NCBI GenBank assembly: GCA_963281155.1
Contig: CAUJLY010000003.1
Location: 3,782,001-3,846,000, forward strand
Source: Rhabditophanes sp. KR3021
Taxonomy: Eukaryota > Nematoda > Chromadorea > Rhabditida > Alloionematidae
Direction: 5' to 3'
DNA: 64,000 nt
Part shown: positions 10,644 to 20,872 of the stretch, in pieces
Position numbering within the stretch: the stretch's first letter is position 1
How the letters are laid out: every line of letters begins with the position of its first letter
Program-made: the position numbers and the translations under genes
Notes under the pieces: generated by a model
What the model saw: the letters and a program-made list of their open reading frames with translations, nothing else
Databases searched by the model: none
Told to the model about the DNA's origin: nothing

Positions 10644-13254
10644 ATGTCTTCCTCAGCAATATTTATACTAGACTTTAAAGGATTTGTAAGTTATTTATTT
10701 AATCTATTATGAAAATAAATAATTATTAAACCTATTTATTCGTTTAGCCTTTGATGTCTAGGAATTACCGCGGTGACATTGAAATGGCTGAAATCGAAAA
10801 GTTTTTACCACTTATATTGGAACAGGAAGACGACGGAAGCCAATCTCCTGTTGTCGAAAAAGACGGCATTAGCTTTTGTTTTATCAAGCATCGAAACTTG
10901 TATTGTAGGTTTGCAGGACAAATATCATATTACAATTAAAAAATTATTTCAGTGGTATCGATGTCAAAGAAGAATGCCAATGTTACTATGATTCTTGCCT
11001 TTCTCTATAAATGTGTCGAAGTGTTTGTGGGATATTTTAAAGATTTTGAAGAGGAATCAGTGCGAGACAATTATGTTGTCGTTTATGAATTACTTGATGA
11101 AATGATGGATTTTGGCTACCCCCAAGCAAGTTTTTTACGACTGAGTTTATTAAAAATGGGCATAAAAATTATAATGAAAGGCATTTGAATATAGTGATCA
11201 AAAAGAATTAATCAGCTACTTTCTTACATTTAAAAAATCTTCCAAGATTGGCTTAGCGACCTCGTCATTATTCTCAGGGAACATTTGATAGACAATTCCA
11301 AGAGATGGATTGCCAGAATCACTGTTGGTGTTTTCATCCCTGAAGTAATCTACGAGGATGACTTTGATATTCTCAGCAAGTTCTTCTGTAGCATAGGACT
11401 TATACAAAACGATTATTTATTTCTCAGAAGCGAAGACTTTATGCATTACCCTTTCCTTGCCAGTAAACAACTGATCCAGTTCGACTACTTTGTTGTAGAC
11501 ATCCATCGTATCATCAATGATCTTGCCTACATACAGGACATGTTTCCTGGCATCTTCAGCAGATAGGAGTACTTGGCATATAAGTGACTTCTGGCAGAGG
11601 CTGCCCCTAGCCACTTTCTTCTTCATCGCTACTTAGAACCACTAGTACTTCTTCTAAATTTATTATTAATATATAATTCAATAGTTCTTTCAACTTATCA
11701 ACTTCCATCAAATCAACATTAGTATGCTCTAAAAGTAAATAATTAATAAATTGATAGATTTTTTAAAGCATACCTTGTAACTATGTTTTTCCTTCCAACT
11801 AGCTTGTCTTGCCAAACTATCACCCAGCGAACAGCTTTCAGATCTCCTTTTCTAGACCTGCCAACCCATTATAGATCAAGTAAAACGAAAAATGAGGCGA
11901 TGTTGTGCGACTGAAATAAATGAGTAATTAAATTAGGGCTTACACATGATGAGCCGTAAAATGCCTTCCAGCTAATATTCATATTTTGTATGAGCAAGGT
12001 ACTAAAAGCAGTTGTTATACAGTCATCACTTTAGCTTGAACAATCTATTATAAATAAATATAAAAGTTTTGAATTTTTTGTTTTATTTATATTATTAATA
12101 TTTTAAACACAGATTACGGAAGGGAAAATATTACAAGAATATATTACTCAAGAAACACACCAACTTGAAGTCGCACCTAGACCACCTATGGCTGTTACTA
12201 ATGCAGTGTCATGGAGATCAGAGGGTATTAGATATAGAAAGAACGAGGTATTCCTTGACGTCATCGAGTCGGTTAGTTTATTAGCAAACGCCAATGGTAC
12301 AATCCTTCGCAGTGAAATTAATGGGGCAATAAAGATGAGAGTTGTCCTTTCAGGAATGCCAGAACTTAGACTTGGACTTAACGACAAATTTTTATTGCAA
12401 AGCATGAATAGAACTGTCCGGCCTGGTCGGTCCGTTGAACTTGAAGATGTAAAATTCCATCAATGTGTGAGATTATCCCGATTCGAAAATGAAAGAACAA
12501 TTTCATTTATTCCACCAGATGGCGATTTTGAATTGCTTAGTTATCGTTTAAACACTCAAATCAAACCCCTGATTTGGGTTGAATGCGCTGTAACTAAGTA
12601 CAATCATTCAAGAATCGAATTTACTGTTAAAGCCAAAAGTCAGTTCAAACGACAATCCATTGCCAATTCCGTAGAAGTTATTATCCCAGTCCCCTCCGAT
12701 GGTAAGTTAAATATAATGAGTAACAATGATCAGTTGTTCAAAAATTAGATCTTATATTATGCTTGTCCTATTTTTTATAGCTGATTCGCCCAAATTCAGA
12801 ACTACAGTTGGTTCTGTACGGTATGCTCCGGAACATCAGGCATTCATCTGGACAATCAGAAGTTTCCCAGGAGGACGTGAATTCATCATGAGAGCTCATT
12901 TCTCGTTACCTTCAATTAGTTCTGAGGAAATCGAGCAAAAGAAACCTATCCATGTCCGTTTTGAAGTTCCCTACTTCACAACAAGTGGTACGTTACATTT
13001 ATTAAGATTTGGTCAAACAAACAAATTAATCGTGGTTTTTGAAAAGCCGAAATTTTAAAAATTAACATTTGTTTGACAGTCTATTTATTGATGTTTTTTA
13101 TAGGTCTTCAAGTTCGTTACTTAAAAATTATTGAAAAAAGTGGATACCAAGCTCTGCCATGGGTAATTATATAACTTCCTATTTCTTTTACTTGATTAAT
13201 TTATTCCAGGTTCGTTACGTTACACAGAACGGAGATTATCAAATCAGAATGTAA
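10644..13254 (+). CDS. AP1M1: AP-1 clathrin adaptor mu subunit
   Basis: Seven exons: 10644-10685, 10748-10904, 10953-11125, 12113-12701, 12781-12987, 13104-13162 and 13210-13254. They give exactly 423 aa, the length of animal AP-1 mu. The longin domain starts SSSAIFILDFKGFPLMSRNY. The linker contains TNAVSWRSEGIRYRKNEVF. The C-terminal mu-homology domain carries FHQCVRLSRFENERTISF and ends LPWVRYVTQNGDYQIRM. As part of AP-1, it binds YxxPhi sorting signals at the trans-Golgi and endosomes. Intron 3 (11126-12112) uses a GC donor (CAA|GCAAGT) and, at 987 bp, is by far the longest intron of this gene. It contains an antisense pseudogene. The gene heads a co-oriented cluster with VMA21 and PDCD2. 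Confidence 0.95.
11216..11998 (-). pseudogene. Decayed antisense coding remnant inside AP-1 mu intron 3
   Basis: On the strand opposite the host, protein-like stretches run for nearly 0.8 kb. One starts before 11800 (SLARQASWKEKHSYK) and is interrupted by a plausible 45-bp intron (about 11730-11774, GTATGC..TTTTAG). It continues ..EEVLVVLSSDEEESG to a stop. A +1 shift leads into a 69-residue frame (11626-11417), then an in-frame TAA, then a 63-residue frame ending at 11216. Another intron-like element (GTAAGCCC..TTTCAG) lies near 11910-11944. The original gene had introns, so this was not a processed copy. I recognise no family. Confidence 0.45.
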
Positions 13255-13543
13255 AATGAACTAAATATTACAAACACAAATATCTATTATACCCGATTAA
13301 TTCAATTGTCTAGATGCCTTATAAATTTTATATCTTTCTATTATTTATTCGTTAAATGCTATAAATTATATTTATATATGTAGTTCTATTATTATCGAGT
13401 TGTAAAATTACATGCTGCGTACTATGAGTAGTGATTATTTTGTATAGCTTGGTGCGCCGCAACTTCATTTATAAAAATATCCGCAACTCCGTTTACTACT
13501 TTTTTAGATAAATTTTAAATTCCGTCTACTTATAGCTGCCAAA

Positions 13544-13816
13544 ATGAATGAATTTATTCCTAAGTTCGGAGATGCACAAGTTAAAGCATCCATTATCAAT
13601 TTACTTGCTTATAGTATAACAATTTTGGCCTTACCAATGGGCACAATGTTTGGTCTAAAAAAATTCCTATTTGAAAATTACTTCCAGTACAACAATAGAG
13701 ATTCAATGTTGTATGCAGCCGTTATTGCAGTAATCCAAGTACATTTAGTTTTGATTTATTGGGTCTTCAAGTCACTCAACAACGAACAAAAGCCCAAACT
13801 GATCAAAACAGATTAA
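13544..13816 (+). CDS. VMA21: VMA21-like V-ATPase assembly factor
   Basis: An intronless 90-aa protein with two hydrophobic segments: SIINLLAYSITILALPMGTM and a second around LYAAVIAVIQVHLVLIYWVF. Two TM helices joined by a short loop and a short charged tail is the layout of VMA21, the ER chaperone that assembles the V0 sector of the vacuolar ATPase. The length fits (about 100 aa). The tail ends KPKLIKTD, with basic residues compatible with ER retrieval. An acceptor-like CTTATAG lies 8 bp upstream of the ATG. A poly(A) signal is at 13837-13842, and PDCD2 begins only 126 bp after the stop in the same orientation. Confidence 0.75.
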   Translation: MNEFIPKFGDAQVKASIINLLAYSITILALPMGTMFGLKKFLFENYFQYNNRDSMLYAAVIAVIQVHLVLIYWVFKSLNNEQKPKLIKTD

Positions 13817-13836
13817 CCATATTCACATTCCTTGTA

Positions 13837-13842
13837 AATAAA
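13837..13842 (+). terminator. Poly(A) signal of VMA21
   Basis: AATAAA 21 bp after the VMA21 stop. About 100 bp further is the acceptor-like TTCTTTAG immediately before the PDCD2 ATG, the spacing seen between genes in nematode operons. Confidence 0.55.
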
Positions 13843-13941
13843 ATTTAACTCCACTTATATAATTAATTATCCTTTAGTGTATTCATCACTACAAATATTA
13901 TACTTATCCATTTAAATGATTATTATAAACGCTTCTTTAGA

Positions 13942-15135
13942 ATGCCGGTCGACAGTGACGTATACTTGGGCTTTGGCGAGCCAATTCATCCAACTCAAGC
14001 TTACCGTCTTAAAAGCCATTATTTTCCCCTTGGAAAAATTGGTGGAAAGCCAGCATGGCTGAATCCAAAAAATCTTCCATCTTCTACTGATTTGGCTTGT
14101 AGTGTTTGCAAGCAACAAATGGCTTTCTTAGTTCAAATTTATTGTTCAAACGCTGATGATCCACAACACGCTTTCCATACTACTTTGTTTGTTTTTTTAT
14201 GCAAGAACAAAGAATGTTCCAAGGAAAATGACAGATCTAATTTGAAAGCTTTCAGATGCCAACTTCCCCAAGTCAATTCTTATTACCCTGCCGAAAAAAT
14301 GCTTGATCCAGACATGGACAGTGACGTTGAAGATCCAATGTTTGACAAAGAGACTTATCCAAACCTCTGCGAAGTCTGTGGATGTAGTGCAACCAAAAAA
14401 TGCGGAAAATGTAGCTCTAAATGGTATTGCTGCAAGGAGCATCAGGCCATTGACTGGAAATCTGGACATCACAATGTTTGTGGAAAGCAAAATGCCGAGG
14501 AACTAGCCAACGTTAGAGACGACATTGGTTATGCTAATACACTGCAAGCATTTGCTGCAAATGCCTTTGTTTTCAAAGAATATGAAATGGAAATCGACAT
14601 CGAATATTTGACTAATGTTGTCAAGGATGAAATTGAAGCCATCCAAAATGAAACTAAAGAGATTGAAGAGGGGGAAGAGGAGGATAATGATTTGTTGATT
14701 AGCCAAATGAAGGAGATGAAAAAGTTGAACAAGCAAATGAAAGACCTTAAGAGTGACGATGTTGAAGATATTGAGGAAGATAAGGAAGATATTTCCTTTA
14801 AGATATTCCACAAAGTTGTTTCCATCAACTCAGATCAAATCTTGAGATACAAGAGAAAGGGAAATGCTTTGTTAGCTACTGATTTGTCACCCTTCCCAGC
14901 TGATATCCCCAAATGCTCAAACTGTGGTGCTGATAGATTATTCGAATTTCAATTGATGCCTCATTTACTTTCTCTAATTGACGTGACCTTAGTCGGAAAG
15001 TCTATTGACTGGGCATCAATTTACGTGTATACGTGTTCCAAGAGATGCGAAATTAAAGATCAAGGATATTTGGAAGAATATTTATTCAAGCAAGATTTTG
15101 TTTTAAGTGAAGAAGAGAAGAAAATGTTGGAATAG
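13942..15135 (+). CDS. PDCD2: PDCD2, MYND zinc-finger ribosome-biogenesis factor
   Basis: An intronless 397-aa protein. The N-terminus GFGEPIHPTQAYRLKSHYFP is typical of PDCD2. A MYND finger lies at residues about 131-168, with CEVCG, KCGKCSSKWYCCKEHQ and H..HNVC ligands. A Glu/Lys-rich coiled segment (residues about 225-280) precedes the PDCD2_C domain (ILRYKRKGNALLATD, then CSNCGADRLFEFQLMPHLL). PDCD2 chaperones uS5 (RPS2) during 40S assembly. The ATG is preceded directly by TTCTTTAG, a likely trans-splice or leader acceptor, and a poly(A) signal is at 15192-15197. Its position 126 bp after VMA21 suggests co-transcription. Confidence 0.95.
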   Translation: MPVDSDVYLGFGEPIHPTQAYRLKSHYFPLGKIGGKPAWLNPKNLPSSTDLACSVCKQQMAFLVQIYCSNADDPQHAFHTTLFVFLCKNKECSKENDRSNLKAFRCQLPQVNSYYPAEKMLDPDMDSDVEDPMFDKETYPNLCEVCGCSATKKCGKCSSKWYCCKEHQAIDWKSGHHNVCGKQNAEELANVRDDIGYANTLQAFAANAFVFKEYEMEIDIEYLTNVVKDEIEAIQNETKEIEEGEEEDNDLLISQMKEMKKLNKQMKDLKSDDVEDIEEDKEDISFKIFHKVVSINSDQILRYKRKGNALLATDLSPFPADIPKCSNCGADRLFEFQLMPHLLSLIDVTLVGKSIDWASIYVYTCSKRCEIKDQGYLEEYLFKQDFVLSEEEKKMLE

Positions 15136-15191
15136 ATTATTAAGTTGTTACTGATATTTTTGTTAAATTTATCCTTGTTAAAGTTGTTACA

Positions 15192-15197
15192 AATAAA
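15192..15197 (+). terminator. Poly(A) signal of PDCD2
   Basis: AATAAA 57 bp after the PDCD2 stop codon. Confidence 0.5.
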
Positions 15198-15462
15198 ATG
15201 TTCTCTAAAATTGATGTTTGCCAAAATTGAATGTTGTTAAAATAAAATAAGAGTTGTTTTTAGTAAAAAAAATTATTTCAGCTCCTCGAACTAGTAAACA
15301 TGAATCAACATACAACAGAGAAAAATGTAGAAATTAATGGGTGTAAGGATATTAAGATTTGTTCGAATCTAAATTTCTAAAAACTAAGTTTTTTTAAAAA
15401 TCAAAAGTTGTTTAAATATTAAATGTTTTATTATAATAATGTCTGAGATAGTTTTTACACAT

Positions 15463-18034
15463 TTAAATGTCTTCTTCCTCATTATTTGTTTCATTTTTAG
15501 TATTTTTATCGTTTTTTTCATTTGGGGAGAGTATTTTATAGTGATCCTCGAAGTTGTCTGTAATTTGTGGATGCTCTCGTAAATGTATCTTGATTGTTCT
15601 TAAAGAATATGCTCTATACGAGCAAATTTTGCAGCTATAAATATCAGATGGACAGTGGACGCTTTTCATGTGCTGATATAGTTGTTGATGTGTTTGACTA
15701 ACAAATGAGCATTTGTTACATTGATGAAGAGTCTGGAAGAAGGAAAATAGTATTTTAGATTAGATTTTTACCTTACTTAATAGCCATTACTATAAAGGAA
15801 TTATTTTTAATGACATTAGCAAATAAATTTGAATAAGATGTTTTTTAAGAAGATATTTATTAGTAAAGCGTATTTTGCTCACTATTGAAATTACTTTCGC
15901 CTTTACAAAATTAGTTCTATTTAGTTTCATAATTAAAAAATGATACACACGAAGAAAGGTGTCGAAGGATATGAGTTTTCTAGAAAAGAAGAAATTCCAA
16001 AGGAAGTTCCACTATAAGACAGGAAATTGATGCTGAAGGTAAAATATCTAATTAAATAACTACCAGTACTGAGAGATTTCCTAAAGGTATTGCTTTTGGA
16101 ATCGAACATCTTATAAACTACAATTGCCAAATTTACTAATTGCTAAACCTACAAAACAATGCCTTTAATATCCCTACTATAATGTCAAAATTTGAAAACG
16201 AAATGCTTATTTGTATAATTATCTCTAGAATAGTCATGAGTATTTGAAATGCGACCAATTTTAGATCCTAACATGGAACCTTTAATTGTGTGTTAAATGT
16301 CAATTTCGTAGATTCATCACATTTAATGCAGAAGAGACGCGAATTAGAGATATTTTGGATAATAATAGACAAATGTCGCCAATTTAACTCCACAAACTGT
16401 TTACACATATAGTGCTTGCAGTTGAGTATGACAATGGTCCTTCAAGATGTCGTGACCAACATAGACTCAGCTATCTAACTTTATGAAATAATGCACGAGA
16501 AAAATGATACAAATTTCAATACCACCCTAAACAAAATCCATGTACATTTAAAACATCTCACTAAATATTATTCTGTCTAATTTTGATGTTTTAGCCCCTG
16601 TTAATAAATTTGCCCACCTTTGATTTACTTTGATTTTGTCCGCCTTGAGCATTGAGAGATGTCGTTCTATTTTTACAATAATTTTTAACATGAGCATCGT
16701 AGGTTTGTTGAGTATGGAAGGACGCACTACATTTACAGTGAAACTTTTTACTTGGATTACTTTGCACATTTTGGAAGTTCAGCAAGTCAAATGGGAGGTC
16801 TCCATTCATTAAACTACTTATATTTTCCATTATCATCCTTTTGTATGGCGTTTCGGAATTATTTGAGGTTGAAACGTCTACTGATTTTGGGTCATTTGAA
16901 AAGGTACGTTTTCTTAAAACATCTGAGAAATTTGGAATTGAAGTGGAAGATGATGCCTCACTAATTGAAGGATGAAGTTGAGGTGTTGTACTGATATTTA
17001 ATGAATAGGGCGTATTGCCTAAATTAATCATACTGGGAACGTTGATCCCTTGACAGAGAGCTGGATTTATAACTAATGGATTTCTGGCAAAGTTGAAATC
17101 TCGACCAATTGCTACAGGAATAATTAGTTGGGGGCTGCCTAACAACTGAATGCCTGAGCCGGAAGCGCTTGTTGCAATTGGTAGTAAAATATAATTCTTG
17201 GTCAAATCAATTACTTGCTGCGTCGGCAATTGCATATTTGAAATCTGATGCATCGAAGTTTGCAATTGTGGGGGGATTACTAAAAATGATTGTATGATAA
17301 GAAAGATACTATAATGATAAAGTTATCGGCCTCAACGCGTATAATTCAGGATCATTTGTAATTTGATTACCTACTATCAATACGGACACTATCTTGGAGT
17401 GTCAAGGAACATCTATGTCTTAGAGTTTTAACTTACATATTTGCTGTCTTAGGTCTGAGAACACATCTGATTTTAATGTTCGAGGGGACTTATTTGGACT
17501 GCGGTTTGGATTACTAGAACATGTTCTTTCTAAATGCGATTTGAATGAATCGGCACATGGTGTGCTGCAATTGTCACAAAACTGTTTCATTTGATTAAAG
17601 TCAGGAAATGTATTATTAGTTGAGGGCGGTTCCTGAGAACGAAAAGAGAAAACTGCATCTTCGAGTCGATTTGAATAGCACCCATTTAATTCATTGCCTT
17701 TAAAAATAATACATTAATTAAATTGAATAGAGTTAATGACAACAAATAATTTAAATTAATTATCAAACATTAATTAGCAATAAGTATATAATTTACCATT
17801 GAACACAAAAATGGCGTTTGTATTAGCTTCAGCAAACCGAAGTGACTTGACAATCGGGGCGTCTACAGCGCTAAGCGTTAACATGTGTGATTTGCCATTT
17901 TCATCTTTTAAGGTAATTTTTCTTTCATTCTGATCATCTGCTAGTGATCTGCGTGCCTTAATTGGACCCAAACGATTTGGCGCGTTATTCAAAGGATTAC
18001 GCGGATTAAAGTAGTTGAACAAGCTTGGATTCAT
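15463..18034 (-). CDS. FOG/ZFPM-like zinc-finger protein (GATA-cofactor type)
   Basis: Exons 18034-17797, 17697-17437, 17279-16618 and 15732-15463 join in phase (476 aa). An upstream exon ending at 18352 (..GMK|GTAAGT) fits phase 0 with the acceptor ending at 18035 and may add residues. The N-terminal region contains RFAEANTN, which recalls the 'AEANTE' block of FOG proteins. Two C..C..H..C fingers follow (CDNCSTPCADSFKSHLERTC, and a second FHCKCSASF..H..NYC). At the C-terminus two C2H2 fingers sit in the last exon (HQCNKCSF..H..H and YSCKICSY..H..H). CCHC plus C2H2 fingers in one protein is the FOG (ZFPM, U-shaped) pattern, and FOG CCHC fingers bind GATA factors. The finger count is lower than in insects or vertebrates, so the family call is tentative. 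The last intron (15733-16617) is long and holds antisense remnants. Confidence 0.45.
15940..16138 (+). pseudogene. Short antisense coding-like remnant inside the FOG-like gene's last intron
   Basis: On +, opposite to the host, an ATG frame reads HTKKGVEGYEFSRKEEIPKE. A nearby frame reads RQEIDAEG and, after a 27-28 bp intron-like gap (GTAAAA..TACCAG), TERFPKGIAFGIEHLINYNC to a TAA. The wording looks like coding sequence but no family is recognised and frames are broken. This is the weakest of the six intron remnants. Confidence 0.25.
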
Positions 18035-18129
18035 CTATAATTTTAAAATAAATTCCTTATTACAAAGGTGAAACAGAAAAGCATAAGAAAGGGAGATAAT
18101 GGTGTAAAAGGAAAAATTCCAACGTTTTT

Positions 18130-18755
18130 AGAATACTTATCTCTTGATAACACTTTTATCTTTATTGATGGAGTATGACAAAAATTGTGGCTGATAAGAA
18201 CTGTACAAATTAGTTTATCATATGCAATTAGAATGATCGCGAATTTAAATAAACATAACAGTCTATTACAGTTTGATAAAAGAAGAAACGACAAAAACAG
18301 GAGACATACAAACAACGCTGATAAAAGGATAACACTCATCGGGGTACTTACTTTCATACCATCAAAATTTGTGAATAAACTTGATAAGGACAAATGATCC
18401 AGGCCAATATATGCGCAATGAATATTTCCCCTTCCTTAGAATAGAGTGTCTTCATGCCATAAACTTATTTTTTCCAATCATTCCTTCTTATCTCATACTT
18501 TGATCAACAAATGCTTATCAAGAGACGTCTTTAAATCGAAATATCAACCCTTTCACCTGATAGAAATAGTGGCGGTAAAGATTGTGTGATGATAAGCAAT
18601 ATATAGTTAAAACATAAACTATGCCAAACCGCAAATGATACAATCTATTTTTTGTATCTTGGGACAACATAAAATGTATAAACCACCATTTTATTTTTAC
18701 TGATGGCATGAATCTCCATTATCTTATCGTTATCTAACAACCATATCAAATTTAA
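18130..18755. promoter_or_regulatory. Dense GATA-site cluster at the 5' end of the FOG-like gene
   Basis: Counting both strands, about 15 GATA cores (TTATCT, TGATAA, CTGATAAG, TTATCA and similar) fall in about 630 bp. Examples are at about 18138, 18145, 18157, 18192, 18216, 18273, 18319, 18382, 18488, 18514, 18558, 18592 and 18724-18733. The cluster spans the possible first intron and the upstream region. CTGATAAG and TTGATAA are the forms preferred by many GATA factors. Because the gene resembles a GATA cofactor, feedback by GATA factors is a natural inference, not shown. Confidence 0.45.
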
Positions 18756-18983
18756 TGTAGATTAATTTAACCCATTAAATATCTAAACATTGTACATATC
18801 AAACAATCTAAAACTCCTCTTCAATTATTATTGCACATTAAAATTATAAAGATGCTCACTTCAATATTTATTGAGTCTCTTTTTCATCATACAAATTAGC
18901 AAAAAGATATGAATAATAGTATAAATACACGCCTTTTATTTATGAGATAGCAGACAAATGATATCACACTTTAAATGCAATAC

Positions 18984-20399
18984 CTAAGTAAATGTAAGGG
19001 TGTCTTTGTCTAAGTGACCTATATCTCCAATGCTACGAATGCTCACGTTTCCGCTTGGTCTAATAACCAGCCATGTGATTGAGCTGTTCCCAAGGGACAT
19101 ACGTAGCCACGCTTCTGGGGGTAGTTGGAGTGCTCTGCAGATGAAGAAACGAATGACGTTGGCATGACACACAATCAATTCGAAGGATTCTTTTTCTTGT
19201 TCAGGATCAGCACGATGAATATATTTTCGGAACGCGGTTTCAATTCGAGCGCCGTCAACGAAGAACTCCTCAAAATAAGTATCAATGGATAAATAGAAGT
19301 GATTAATAAAAATTCGCAATCAGATATTCAATAATAATTAAGCAATCAGATTCAAAATAATCATTCGTCATTAATCAAAAATATTCAACTTACTTTGTTA
19401 TGAGGCTTCCACTACAAAAAATATCAAAATTAAAATTAAACATTAACTTACATGAGAAACAGCTGGGACTGGCGGATATGGCGCTCCTTCTTCGAGTAAA
19501 ACATCACTACTGCTAGGGAGTTCCTTCATTTGTGACATCATGATTTTGGCTGTCTCGGTTGCACGGTTCATAGTAGAGTATGTTACCTGTCAAATTTTGA
19601 ATTAATATTGTGTGTTAAAGTGTAAACTTTAGGGAAACTATATATTCCAAAAATTTCTTTTTAAAAAAGCATTTTTGAATTCTGAATAGTAGTTACTTTC
19701 GAATTGGTTGCTGTTATTAATGAATTTATATTGTTATCTAACTTTTAACGTTTACTAATTGTTGCCTCTTTATTTTTAGTTAACCATTCGCTTAAACTAC
19801 CGTTATACTATGGGGAGAAATAGTGTCCATAGCAATGTAAAGAAAAGTTTCAAGAGAAGCAAAGATGAAATGGCTTCAAATGACTACCGATGAAATGAGT
19901 AATTTTAATCCCCTCGTTTACCTTGTCAAATTTAACTTCGGAACTTTCTAATCTTTTTCCTAAAATAGCTGCTTGCTTTTTTCCGAGTTCTGTTAAAAAT
20001 TTGTCACTTGTAGACAATTGATACTGACCATGACGAATTAAGAAGATATTTCTAGTGGCAGTTGGAGTGACCTTCTTGATCATTTCAGCCTTCTCCTCTT
20101 CACTTGCACTGTTCCATTTTTTTGGTCGAATCAAGCTTGTTGGCGATCTCCTAAAACATAGGTATTAATTAGTTGTTTGTAATTAGTTTGTTTACTTACA
20201 AATCCCAATCAGTATCCCATTGTTTTTCAATGGGAAAATAACGACAATTCTTTTCATCCAAATTGAGAATGTCATCTTTCAAAGGATTCTCACTTGTAGT
20301 TCTCTTTTCTTTAGCAGAAACTGCATCAAAACCTGTATGGCCAATAAAGCCAACAGTTGCTGTAACTGGAATAGCCAGCCGGGCGAGTTGCTTAAACAT
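18984..20399 (-). CDS. PGAM5: PGAM5-like mitochondrial Ser/Thr phosphatase
   Basis: Five exons: 20399-20200, 20150-19922, 19586-19452, 19411-19394 and 19268-18984. They give 288 aa, essentially the animal PGAM5 length (289 in human). The N-terminus has a hydrophobic, Gly-rich segment ([15 protein letters not shown]) like the mitochondrial membrane anchor. The catalytic motif is [10 protein letters not shown] (His of the RHG triad). [22 protein letters not shown] and [13 protein letters not shown] (second His) complete the histidine phosphatase fold. PGAM5 dephosphorylates proteins in mitochondria and acts in mitophagy and cell death. Exon 4 is an 18-nt microexon encoding WKPHNK, which restores the conserved WKP..DGARIE alignment exactly. 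A possible leader acceptor CATTCAG lies just upstream of the ATG. Confidence 0.93.
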
Positions 20400-20872
20400 T
20401 AAATATGCAAATCTGAATGGAATATGGAGAGATAATTATGTGAAAGAGTGTGATTGTATTATTTTATTATGTTTACCCTAATGTATTGTTTGGTCATCAA
20501 AAATATACTAAAAACAATTTAAATTCGAAAAGCACAGTCTACGACGCATAAAACGTATCTACCGACACTAGTGATAACAATATTTAATTAATATAACTGT
20601 TGGCGTGGTTGGAGTTAACGTCTACCCAACCACATTCTTGAAACGAATGTCTACAACAGGTCATCAAGGCTGGGCGGTCATTTATATGTTTCAATTGTGT
20701 GTATTTTACACTTTTCACCCCATATCTTCTTACCATTTCGACCAAATTATCGAGTAAAATCTTTCCATATCATCATTTTTGAGACGTATAAAAGAAGTGT
20801 TTCTTTATTTTTAGTCATCTTATATCAAATCGGTACTTTAGATACTATTCATTGCTTACTTCAGACAATATT

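Noticed and set aside
18043..18393. 116-codon frame upstream of the FOG-like gene
   Set aside because: It starts with TTG and reads through a GTAAGT donor. Only its first 14 codons may be a real 5' exon (GMK|GTAAGT).
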